Below, piece after piece: positions 1-7,041 of a DNA stretch of 16,669 nucleotides; position 1 is the first letter of the stretch; each line of letters starts with the position of its first letter. Below the pieces are notes generated by a model. It saw only the letters and a program-made list of their open reading frames with translations, did not search any database and was not told the origin of the DNA. The DNA is from Rubrivivax sp. (GTDB lineage: Bacteria > Pseudomonadota > Gammaproteobacteria > Burkholderiales > Burkholderiaceae), in assembly GCA_004211235.1 (NCBI GenBank), contig SEEY01000019.1, positions 1 to 16,669 on the forward strand. Direction: 5' to 3'. Made by a program: the position numbers and the translations under genes.

Positions 1-198
1 GCTGTACTTCTTCATGCCGGGCATCTTCAGCACCGAGAACGCTGGGCTGTCGCCGTGCCGGTACTCGATGGGTTGGGCCTCGACGTCGAGGCCCGAGATT
101 TCCTGGAATGACATGACCGCCGAATCCCACTTCACTTCAAAGCGGAACTTGGGAAGGGGCCACACCGTGGTTGATTGCGCTGATCCATCGTCTGCCAT
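1..198 (-). CDS. eCIS/phage-type tail tube protein, N-terminal 66 codons (partial)
   Basis: Only the first 66 residues are in the window; the gene runs off the left edge. The product begins MADDGSAQSTTVWPLPKFRF and continues with an FxEISGLDVE segment, an IEYRHGD segment and a KMPGMKKYS segment. This is the typical N-terminus of the contractile-tail inner tube family (T4 gp19-like, 'conserved phage tail region protein'). Such proteins form the hollow tube inside the sheath. The start is ATG at 198, preceded by GGAGG with a 6-nt spacer. It lies 59 nt after the sheath stop on the same strand, so it should be co-transcribed with the sheath. The family call rests on motif recognition and the sheath neighbour. 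Phage origin is less likely because of the DUF4255 gene upstream. Confidence 0.85.
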   Translation of the reverse strand, partial: MADDGSAQSTTVWPLPKFRFEVKWDSAVMSFQEISGLDVEAQPIEYRHGDSPAFSVLKMPGMKKYS

Positions 199-243
199 TG
201 CCTGCCTCCGGGAGGGTTAGGAGAGGAAAAGAGGTGAAAGCCG

Positions 244-258
244 GGCGCCTGCAGCGCC
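244..258. repeat. Small GC hairpin touching the sheath stop codon
   Basis: GGCGC and GCGCC flank a 5-nt centre. On the minus strand the hairpin starts on the last base of the sheath stop codon and is followed by a pyrimidine-rich stretch before the tube gene's ribosome site. It could adjust the tube/sheath ratio or protect a processed mRNA end. Stem length is short, so the role is uncertain. Confidence 0.35.
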
Positions 259-1877
259 TACGACTTCTGCATCTGCTGCTGGAAGGTGATCTCGATGAAC
301 TCGGCCGGGCGGCTGATGGCCACCAGCACGGTCACGCGCAGGATGCCCTCCAGGACGTCTTCGGGCGTCATGGTCTCGCCCAGGCCGACGTGGACGCTGA
401 AGGCATCGTCCGGCACGGCGCCCGCCAGGCCACCGCGCTTCCAGATGCCGGTGAGGAAGCTGGAGATCATCGATTTGATGGTCACCCAGGTGTTGGCGAC
501 GTTGGGCTCGAACACCATGGCCTTGGCCGCCAGGCGGCAGGACTCCTCCAGCATGATCATGGTGCGGCGCACGTTGATGTAGCGCCAGTCCAGGCTGTTG
601 CCGTCGAGCGTTCGGGCGCCCCACACCAGCACGCCTTCGCCGATGAAGCTGCGGATGGCGTTGATGGACTTGCCCTGGGTGGTGACGTTGAGGTCTTCCT
701 GGTCTTCGTGCGAGAGGTTGACCTCCGGCGAGATGACCCCGTTGAGGCTGACATTGGCCGGCGCCTTCCAGACACCGCGGCTGTTGTCCACCATCGTGTA
801 GATGCCGGCCATGGCGGCGGACGGCGGCAGCAGGTTGAGCCGGTTGCGTGCTTCGGTCATCAGCGTGTTGTAGAGCGGGCTCATGGCCACAAGGCTCTTG
901 TGCAGCAGCGACTTGTGCGTCTCCACCGCAACCGCGAGCGCCGGCGGCGTCAGGGCCTTGGCCTTCTCCTCGTCGCTCTTGGTGGAGTTGTTCACCAGCT
1001 CGGTGACATAGGCCGTCCAGTCGTCATCGGTCTTGGTGACGTCGACGACGGCCTGCGCCTGCTGGGCGATGCGGGGTGGCGCGGTCTTCAGGCCCTCCGC
1101 GTCGGGCAGCGAGAGTTCACTGCGCAGCAGCTCCGACAGCAGAGCCGGGTTGGCGATGCGGGTGTAGTCCAGGTCCTTGTCCTGCACCACGGTCGTGTTG
1201 ACCCAGGGGTAGTAGGCCGCGGCAAAGTCCAGGAAATTGACACCCAGGTCGTTGCGGAATCCCTCGATGGGGTCGCCGCCCGGGTCCTTGCGGTCCAGGT
1301 AGCCGCCCCAGACGTCGAGGATGGCGATGCGGTTGCGCATCTTGCCGCCGCAGTGCAGCAGCATGGCCTGCTGCACGGCCACACAGTCGGCCCGCTTGAG
1401 CAGCACGGCATCGGGGATCACGAGCATCGTCGGCTCCTGCTCCTTGATGAGCGTCTCGACGCCGTCGGTGAGCTTCTGCGCCTCGACGTCGTCGCCATAG
1501 CTGCCGACCGAGACGACATAGCAGGGACCGCCGCCGTTCTGGAAGAAGTGCACCATGCCGTGATACAGCAGGAAGCGCCCACCGGCCGCACCGACGGCCT
1601 GGTTGAGTGCGTAGTCCTTGTTGTCGGCGCGGAAGTCGCTGCGGGTGTACGGGGGCGCCTCGTCGATGCTCAGCCTGGGATCGGGTCCGTGGCCGAAGTA
1701 GGTGTGGTACTCGGCCATCGAGCTGATGCGCCAGGGCTTGTTGCGCAGCGACTTGCCGCCGTTCTCCGCTCGCCGCGTGTAGCCCACGAAGGCCGGCACG
1801 GCGGTGGCCACCTCGACGATGGAGTTGGGGAAGGCATTCTTCTCGACGATATAGACACCGGGTGTCTTCATGGCCAT
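258..1877 (-). CDS. Contractile tail sheath protein (eCIS)
   Basis: The 539-residue product matches the tail sheath family in length and in its N-terminal signature: TPGVYIVE at about residues 5-12, then a VATAVPAFVGYT segment. The sheath polymerises around the inner tube and contracts to drive it into the target envelope. The C-terminal part contains WRYINVRRTMIMLEESC and ends in an EFIEITFQQQMQ segment, as in sheath subunits of phages, R-type pyocins and PVC/Afp-type particles. The start is ATG at 1877, with GAGGAG upstream at a 7-nt spacer; a second ATG two codons in is less well placed. Upstream is an unknown gene (17-nt gap), downstream the tube gene. Only one sheath gene is visible, whereas Afp/PVC clusters carry several; more could lie outside the window. 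Confidence 0.93.
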   Translation of the reverse strand: MAMKTPGVYIVEKNAFPNSIVEVATAVPAFVGYTRRAENGGKSLRNKPWRISSMAEYHTYFGHGPDPRLSIDEAPPYTRSDFRADNKDYALNQAVGAAGGRFLLYHGMVHFFQNGGGPCYVVSVGSYGDDVEAQKLTDGVETLIKEQEPTMLVIPDAVLLKRADCVAVQQAMLLHCGGKMRNRIAILDVWGGYLDRKDPGGDPIEGFRNDLGVNFLDFAAAYYPWVNTTVVQDKDLDYTRIANPALLSELLRSELSLPDAEGLKTAPPRIAQQAQAVVDVTKTDDDWTAYVTELVNNSTKSDEEKAKALTPPALAVAVETHKSLLHKSLVAMSPLYNTLMTEARNRLNLLPPSAAMAGIYTMVDNSRGVWKAPANVSLNGVISPEVNLSHEDQEDLNVTTQGKSINAIRSFIGEGVLVWGARTLDGNSLDWRYINVRRTMIMLEESCRLAAKAMVFEPNVANTWVTIKSMISSFLTGIWKRGGLAGAVPDDAFSVHVGLGETMTPEDVLEGILRVTVLVAISRPAEFIEITFQQQMQKS

Positions 1878-1894
1878 GACGGGCTCCTCAGCGG

Positions 1895-2701
1895 TTATCG
1901 ATGCACATGGATCTCGGAGATGACCGCGGGCTGGCCGTCGATCACTTCACGGGCGAGGAACTGCGCCGCCGGCGTCGGAAGCCGGCGGATCAGCACCTTT
2001 TCGGCGCTGCCGTCCTGCTCCGGGCGGCTGCGCAGTTGAAAGCGCTGGGGCGGGCGCTGCGCCAGCGGCAGGCGGCCCCGGGACCGGAAGGCCAGCATCG
2101 GCGTGCCGTTGTCCATGCGGTCCGGCAGGGGCGCGGTGAATTCGGTCGTGCCAGCGAGGTCGACGATGGTGAGCGCGGGTTCGGGCCAGTCGCCGAACAG
2201 GCAGTACTTCCATACGGTGCTGCGGCTGGCCAGCGGCCAGCGCAGGCGCAGCGGTGCCGAGGCAGCGCGCAAGCGCGCCAGGGGCAGCCACAGCAGTGCG
2301 AACGGCGGCAGCTGGCGGTCGCGCGGTGTGAGGAGCGGCGCCACCGGCGGCTCGCGCATGAGCATTGCCACTGTCTCGAGCGTCGTGCTGTCGCCCCCCT
2401 CGGGCGCCTGGACCCACAGCAGCTGGCCTGGCCGCTGGGCGAGGTCTTCGGTACCGCAGGCGAATGCCGGGTCGGTGGCGACGACGCGCCAGGCCACTCC
2501 GATGGGTTCGTCCAGCAAATCCAAAGCGTGGTCGGGGCCGATCAGCTGCAGGCTGCCCCCGTCGCTTCGGGCGACGAGTCCGGCGCGCTGCAGCGCCCGG
2601 GCGGTGTCCGGCTGGGGCTCGAACTGCAGACCGCGGGCACGGCCATCGGCGTAGTAGCCGTGGCCGACCTCCAGGTGCAGCAGCTCGGTCCAGGTGGTCA
2701 T
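1895..2701 (-). CDS. Uncharacterised eCIS-operon protein, 268 aa
   Basis: I do not recognise this family. The product begins MTTWTELLHLEVGHGYYADG and has no signal peptide or membrane segment. It is rich in Leu, Arg and Pro, and the middle holds a WRVVATDPAF segment and the C-terminus an EFLAREVIDGQPAVISEI-like strand-rich end. The reading frame stays open to 2845, but that extension is arginine/alanine-rich and overlaps the preceding DUF4255 gene. ATG 2701 has GAGAGG about 10 nt upstream and leaves 14 nt after the DUF4255 stop, so it is preferred. Its position between the DUF4255 gene and the sheath gene in a compact operon implies a structural or assembly role in the injection particle. That role is inferred from context only. 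Confidence 0.75.
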   Translation of the reverse strand: MTTWTELLHLEVGHGYYADGRARGLQFEPQPDTARALQRAGLVARSDGGSLQLIGPDHALDLLDEPIGVAWRVVATDPAFACGTEDLAQRPGQLLWVQAPEGGDSTTLETVAMLMREPPVAPLLTPRDRQLPPFALLWLPLARLRAASAPLRLRWPLASRSTVWKYCLFGDWPEPALTIVDLAGTTEFTAPLPDRMDNGTPMLAFRSRGRLPLAQRPPQRFQLRSRPEQDGSAEKVLIRRLPTPAAQFLAREVIDGQPAVISEIHVHR

Positions 2702-2715
2702 GGAGCAGTGTCCTC

Positions 2716-3288
2716 TCAGCCGTGGGCCGCCACGCGCGGCGACCGCACCGCGGGCTGCTGGGCATCGGCTTGGCGCGCGTCGATGGTGAGCAAGCGCACG
2801 CGGTACAGCACCGAGGGCAGGTAGCGCCCACCGAGCACACCCCACAGGTTGGCCATCTCCTGCAGGCTCAGCGATTCCATGGCGAGCACGAGCCTGTCCA
2901 GGCGCGGGTCCAGGCCGGGAGAGTTCTGGGCGTCGAGCACCGGCGTCGCCTGGAAGCAGGCGATGGTGCTGCCAATGAGCTTGAGCGCCTCGGGATAGGT
3001 GGTGCCGCCGTAGTTGGCCGCGAACATCAGCAACAGGTTCAGGTGCAGCGGTGGAGCGGAGCGCGCCAGGCGCTCACCGCCGCCCATGAAGCTTGCGGGT
3101 TGGCCCGGGACGCCATCGCGTTCCAGGTTGACGAGGAAGGCCGACAGGCGATGCGATGCGCCGGCGGCCGGGCTGCCGTCGGCCTCGTGCAGGCCCGTCA
3201 CCGCCACGAGATCCTCCGCCGACTGGTGCGCGCGGCGCAGCACGGCATTCAGGTGTGCGGCAATGTGGAGGAGGGCGGCGTCGATCAT
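2716..3288 (-). CDS. DUF4255 / Pvc16-like tail terminator (cap) protein
   Basis: The 190-residue product starts MIDAALLHIAAHLNAVLRR and carries an LHLNLLLMFAAN segment near the middle, followed by YPEALKLIGSTIACFQ. This pattern is characteristic of DUF4255 proteins (Pvc16/Afp16 N-terminal domain). In eCIS particles these cap the distal end of tube and sheath and fix tail length. DUF4255 is a marker of eCIS rather than of T6SS or tailed phage, so it sets the identity of the cluster. The start at ATG 3288 gives the usual family N-terminus, but no clear Shine-Dalgarno precedes it, and a strong inverted repeat lies 50-92 nt upstream. This is the first gene of the visible operon. Confidence 0.88.
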   Translation of the reverse strand: MIDAALLHIAAHLNAVLRRAHQSAEDLVAVTGLHEADGSPAAGASHRLSAFLVNLERDGVPGQPASFMGGGERLARSAPPLHLNLLLMFAANYGGTTYPEALKLIGSTIACFQATPVLDAQNSPGLDPRLDRLVLAMESLSLQEMANLWGVLGGRYLPSVLYRVRLLTIDARQADAQQPAVRSPRVAAHG

Positions 3289-3337
3289 GGCGGGCGTCGG
3301 AAGGGCGGTACTCGGTGCGGTCGTGGAACCTTGCGGT

Positions 3338-3380
3338 CGATGGGCCGAAAGATAGGCAGGCGTGCCACGTCGGCCCATCG
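3338..3380. repeat. 11-bp-arm inverted repeat in the eCIS leader
   Basis: CGATGGGCCGA (3338-3348) and TCGGCCCATCG (3370-3380) are perfect inverted copies around a 21-nt centre. The centre contains a second small dyad, GGCA-GGCG-TGCC (3355-3366). The element lies 50-92 nt upstream of the DUF4255 start codon. It could be an operator, or an RNA hairpin in the 5' leader of the eCIS mRNA. No T-run follows directly on either strand, so a classical terminator is unlikely. Confidence 0.7.
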
Positions 3381-3454
3381 GTGAAAGGCGGAACCGCTGC
3401 TTCCTTTTTGCTGAGGTCAATCAGGCTGGCCGGCAGGGAGGTCATCCGGCGACG

Positions 3455-3470
3455 CCTGTCAACCTGTCAA
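3455..3470. promoter_or_regulatory. Tandem octamer CCTGTCAA x2, candidate regulator site / -35 region
   Basis: CCTGTCAA occurs twice in direct succession. On the minus strand it reads TTGACAGG twice, so each copy contains a consensus -35 hexamer facing the eCIS operon. OmpR/CadC-type winged helices bind tandem direct repeats, and one is encoded by the adjacent divergent gene. The 8-bp period is shorter than the usual 10-11 bp of that family, so this is only a candidate. Confidence 0.45.
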
Positions 3471-3498
3471 CTCTTCCTGGCATCGCGGCCACCGGCGC

Positions 3499-3527
3499 GC
3501 TGCGGGGACTCCTAGACTCGCCGCAGC
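3499..3527. repeat. 7-bp-arm inverted repeat upstream of the regulator gene
   Basis: GCTGCGG (3499-3505) and CCGCAGC (3521-3527) flank a 15-nt centre holding GACTC twice and a TAGACT sequence that resembles a -10 box for the plus-strand gene. It could be an operator over the regulator's own promoter. Confidence 0.4.
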
Positions 3528-3654
3528 CCGGCCCCGAGTGGTCGCATCCCGGGAGTTCTCTCGCATGGACCGGACCGAGCACGGGTCGACTGTCAGCGCT
3601 GCCTCACTGCCGAAGCCGGCCGTGCGGCCGTGCGTCGAGCGCGATGGCGGCCCG

Positions 3655-6600
3655 ATGAGTTTCCTGCTGGGCGACTGGCGCGTGGACGTGCCGACGCGGC
3701 GGCTGACCCTGGGTGAGCACAGCGTGACGCTGGAGCCGCGGCCGATGGCTCTGCTGGTGGCGCTGTGCCGGCAGCCGGGCGTGGTCATTTCATCCGAAGC
3801 CCTGTTGCAAGAGGGCTGGCCCGACGTACCGGACCAGGGCGACAACCCCGTGCACAAGTGCATCGCTGTTCTGCGTCGGGCGCTGCAGGACAGCGCCACC
3901 CACCCGGTCTACCTGGAGACCATCCGCAAGCAGGGCTATCGATTGCTGGCGCCGGTGCGCGTGCTGTCCGGGCAGGGCCCGCGCAGCCATGCGCAGGGCT
4001 GGCGCGGGCAGTCACCCTTCCGTGGCCTTGAGGCCTTCGATCAAGGGCATGCCACGGTCTTCTTCGGGCGCGATGCGGCCGTTGCGGCACTGCGGTCACG
4101 TCTGACTGCGCAGTGGCAACGTGGCGTGCCGCTGATCGTGCTGCTCGGGCCGAGCGGCTCCGGCAAGACGTCGCTTGTGCAGGCAGGCCTGCTCCCCGCA
4201 CTGGCTGCCGACCTCGATGGCGTGAACGCGCTGTTGCCCGAGGGCAGCGTGGCGTCGCTGCGTGTGTGCGCATCGGCCACCGTCGACCTCGGCGCGCTCG
4301 GCGCAAAGGGGGCGCTGGCCGGATCGGAGGCCTGGGCGGGGCTTGCAGGGGCATTGCTCGACTGGGAGTGCCAGGGTGTGCCGCTGTTGTCGGGCTACAG
4401 CATCGACAGCCTGTCCAGCGCGCTGCACGAGCGGCCGGCGGAGGTCATTCGACAACTGGCCATCGGCCTGGATGCCACCCGTGGCCTGCGGACGGGCAGC
4501 GTCGCACCGCCGCTGCTGGTGCTGGACCGGCTGGAAGCGCTGCTGCAGGAAGAACCCGCACAGACCCAGGCCTGGTTCGGCACGCTGGAGCGGCTCGTGC
4601 AAAGCGGTCTCGTGCTGGTGCTGGCCATCTGTCGCAATGACTTCTATGCCGACCTGGCGCGCCAGCCGCTGCTGATGGCGGGCAAGGACGCCGGCGCCCA
4701 CCTCGACCTCGCCGCCCCGCAGGCGCATGAGATCGCCCAGATGATCCGGCTGCCGGCGCGCGCCGCCGGGCTGACCTACGGCAGCGACGAGAGCGGCCTG
4801 AATCGCCTGGACGACCGGCTGTGCTCGGACGCCATGCAATCGCCCGATGCGCTGCCGTTGCTGCAGTACACGCTGCAGCAGCTTTACCTGCACCGCGAGA
4901 CCGGCGACGTGATGGCGTGGGCAAGCTACGAAGCGATGGGGGGGCTGGAGGGCGCCATCGGCCAGCGTGCCGAGGCGCTCCTGGCCGAATGCCCGGTGCC
5001 ACAGCAGGCCGCGTTCTCCGGGCTGTTGTCGCGCCTGGTGACGCTGGCCGGCACTGACGCCTCGCCGACGAGCCGCTGGCTTCCCGATGTTGAGCTGATC
5101 GATACGGATGAGCGCGCGCTGGTCGAGGCCTTCGTGGCGGCCCGCCTGCTGGTGGCTGACCTGGCTCCGAGTGGCAAGGGCTATCGCGTTGCCCATGAAG
5201 CGCTGCTGCGGCGCTGGCCTCGCGTGACGGCCTGGGTCGCGAGCCACCGGGCCGCGCTGGTGGCCCGCGACAGCCTCGCCCCCTGGCTGGCGCGCTGGGC
5301 GCAGGGCGAGCGCGCGGCGGCGCTGCTGCTGCCGCGCGGCGCGGTGCTCTGGACGGCTCAGCGAGCGCTGAGTGAGGCGCCGGAACTCTTCGGGCCCCGG
5401 GAGCGGGACTTCATCGAGCGGTCGCGGCGCCGTCTGCGCCGCAGGCGCTGGAATCTCGGTGCCTTCGCGGCCGGGGCGCTGCTGCTGGCAGCCGTCGCAA
5501 TCACGGCGGCCGTGGGCTACGCCCACCAGGCCGAGTTGGCCGCGGCGCGCGAACGGCAGAGCCGGCAGCTGGCGTCATTCATGCTGGGCGAACTGGCCGA
5601 CGGCCTGCGCCCCATCGGCAAGCTGGCTCTGCTCAGCCGCATCGGCGAGCAGGGCCTGAAGCTGCTGAGTCCGCCGGATGGCCGTGAGTCGACCAGCTTG
5701 CCTGGCGACGTGTTGCAGCGGGCGCGGGCCCTGGTGGTGATCGGGGAGGTCAACAGCAGCCGCGGCCAGGGCCGCACCGACATCGCGACCGATGCGCTGA
5801 CGGCGGCGCGCGGCCTGCTTGAGGGCCTGGCACCTGCGGGCCAGATGCCGGACGTGAATCTGGCGGACTACTTTCGCACGCTCGGCGCTGCATCGTTCTG
5901 GCTGGGACAGATCGCATTCGATGCCGGCGAGCTGGATGCGGCGGCGCAGGCGATGGGCCGCTACCGCGCCGCCAGCGAACACTGGCAACGGCTGGCACCC
6001 GGCGATGCGGCGGCCACGGCGGAGCTGGGCTACGCCCTGCAAAGCCTCGGATCCATCGATTTCCGTCGTGGCCACTGGCAGGCGGCGGAGCGCTCGTTTG
6101 CAGCGTCGCTGGCACTCAAGCAGGCCGCGCTGGCCCGTGTGCCGGGTTCGGCGGAGGCGCGCGAGGGCGTCGCCAATTCGCGCACCTGGCTCGGTCTCGT
6201 GGCACTCGTGCAAGGCCGGCCGCTGGAGGCCTTGAAGCAGTTCGACGCCGCCCGCGTCGAGCGCATCGCCCTGGCCGCGGAGCGGGGCGAGGAGCAGCTG
6301 CGGCTGCGCGACCTTGGCACGCTGGACTTGCGCCGTGCGGACGCGCTGCGGGCTGCGGGGCGCCATGCGCAGGCGGTGGCCGTCATGGCCGACGGCGTGG
6401 GCCGCCTGCGCGAGGCCGAGCGTCACGACCCCAGCAATGCGTACTGGCGCAGTGATCGGCTGCATGCTGAAAGCCACCTGTTGCTGGCGCGGCTGGACGC
6501 CGGCCTGCCGATCGACGTGGAGCTGGCGGCGCTGCGCGCCCAGCTCACGGCAGCTCCGGTGGCGGCAGACGCTGCTGCCGACTTCCCGCGGCGTGAATCG

Positions 6601-7041
6601 CTGCTGCGCCTGGCCATGGCGGAGGCCGAACAGGCCGCGAGCCGGCGTGACGCGCCGCGCGCGGCGCGCCTGCTGGCCGACACGCAGGAGGCGCTGGAGG
6701 CGCTGCTGCGACAGCGGCCCGGCTACTGGCAGTTGCGTGAGCTGCAGGCGCGACGCGACCTGCTGGCCCTGCGCCTGGGCAGCCTGTCCGGCAGGCCGCT
6801 CGCGCCCGAGGGCTGCGCGCAGTTGCGCAGCGCGCTGCAGCCGGCGGTGGATGCCGGCCAGGCCGGGCTCGTGCTCCAGGCGTGGCTGGCGCTGCAGCAA
6901 TGTGCCGCCCCAGATCAACGGCCGGACGCCAGCGACGCCGGCCGGCGCCTCACTGCCGATGGCTACGTGCCCTGGGCCGCGTCCGAGCGCAGCGGCCCGC
7001 CTTTCGATCCCACCACCCCACCGAAGAGGAAGACACCATGA
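3655..7041 (+). CDS. Winged-helix / nSTAND1 NTPase / transmembrane / TPR fusion regulator
   Basis: The 1128-residue protein has four parts. Residues 1-100 form an OmpR/CadC-type winged helix ending YLETIRKQGYRLL. Residues ~121-600 are an nSTAND1-type NTPase: PFRGLEAF entry motif (121-128), FFGRD (136-140), Walker A GPSGSGKTS (165-173), Walker B-like LLVLDRLEALL with D291 and E294. Residues ~600-622 are one membrane helix preceded by an RSRRRLRRRRW stretch, predicting a cytoplasmic N-terminus. The remaining ~500 residues are helical and TPR-like, predicted periplasmic. This is ToxR/CadC topology with a signalling NTPase inserted. GTG 3538 and ATG 3565 are in-frame alternatives; ATG 3655 is chosen because the winged-helix domain begins there, although its ribosome site is weak. 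Divergent orientation suggests control of the eCIS operon (inference). Confidence 0.9.
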   Translation: MSFLLGDWRVDVPTRRLTLGEHSVTLEPRPMALLVALCRQPGVVISSEALLQEGWPDVPDQGDNPVHKCIAVLRRALQDSATHPVYLETIRKQGYRLLAPVRVLSGQGPRSHAQGWRGQSPFRGLEAFDQGHATVFFGRDAAVAALRSRLTAQWQRGVPLIVLLGPSGSGKTSLVQAGLLPALAADLDGVNALLPEGSVASLRVCASATVDLGALGAKGALAGSEAWAGLAGALLDWECQGVPLLSGYSIDSLSSALHERPAEVIRQLAIGLDATRGLRTGSVAPPLLVLDRLEALLQEEPAQTQAWFGTLERLVQSGLVLVLAICRNDFYADLARQPLLMAGKDAGAHLDLAAPQAHEIAQMIRLPARAAGLTYGSDESGLNRLDDRLCSDAMQSPDALPLLQYTLQQLYLHRETGDVMAWASYEAMGGLEGAIGQRAEALLAECPVPQQAAFSGLLSRLVTLAGTDASPTSRWLPDVELIDTDERALVEAFVAARLLVADLAPSGKGYRVAHEALLRRWPRVTAWVASHRAALVARDSLAPWLARWAQGERAAALLLPRGAVLWTAQRALSEAPELFGPRERDFIERSRRRLRRRRWNLGAFAAGALLLAAVAITAAVGYAHQAELAAARERQSRQLASFMLGELADGLRPIGKLALLSRIGEQGLKLLSPPDGRESTSLPGDVLQRARALVVIGEVNSSRGQGRTDIATDALTAARGLLEGLAPAGQMPDVNLADYFRTLGAASFWLGQIAFDAGELDAAAQAMGRYRAASEHWQRLAPGDAAATAELGYALQSLGSIDFRRGHWQAAERSFAASLALKQAALARVPGSAEAREGVANSRTWLGLVALVQGRPLEALKQFDAARVERIALAAERGEEQLRLRDLGTLDLRRADALRAAGRHAQAVAVMADGVGRLREAERHDPSNAYWRSDRLHAESHLLLARLDAGLPIDVELAALRAQLTAAPVAADAAADFPRRESLLRLAMAEAEQAASRRDAPRAARLLADTQEALEALLRQRPGYWQLRELQARRDLLALRLGSLSGRPLAPEGCAQLRSALQPAVDAGQAGLVLQAWLALQQCAAPDQRPDASDAGRRLTADGYVPWAASERSGPPFDPTTPPKRKTP

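Larger units (their letters stand above)
3289..3654. promoter_or_regulatory. Divergent control region between the eCIS operon and the nSTAND1 regulator
   Basis: No convincing gene lies in these 366 bases. The eCIS operon leaves to the left and the winged-helix/nSTAND1 gene to the right. The region holds three dyad or repeat elements, listed separately, at 3338-3380, 3455-3470 and 3499-3527. On the minus strand two TTGACA and one TTGACC hexamers occur, but none has a good -10 partner at 16-18 nt. On the plus strand TAGACT (3513-3518) is a possible -10 without a good -35. Poor core promoters next to repeats suggest activator-dependent transcription, which is an inference. Confidence 0.6.

Noticed and set aside
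171..2039. 622-aa plus-strand open frame over the sheath gene
   Set aside because: Low-complexity His/Gly/Arg/Val composition typical of a GC-rich antisense shadow; the minus strand encodes a recognisable sheath.
1..3288. Prophage or type VI secretion interpretation of the sheath and tube genes
   Set aside because: DUF4255 points to eCIS. The single long sheath with TPGVYIVE is not the TssB/TssC pair, and no capsid gene is seen.
4096..6918. Long minus-strand open frames (476 and 447 aa) over the nSTAND1 gene
   Set aside because: Gln/Arg-rich shadow translations without motifs; the plus strand has clear Walker motifs and a membrane helix.
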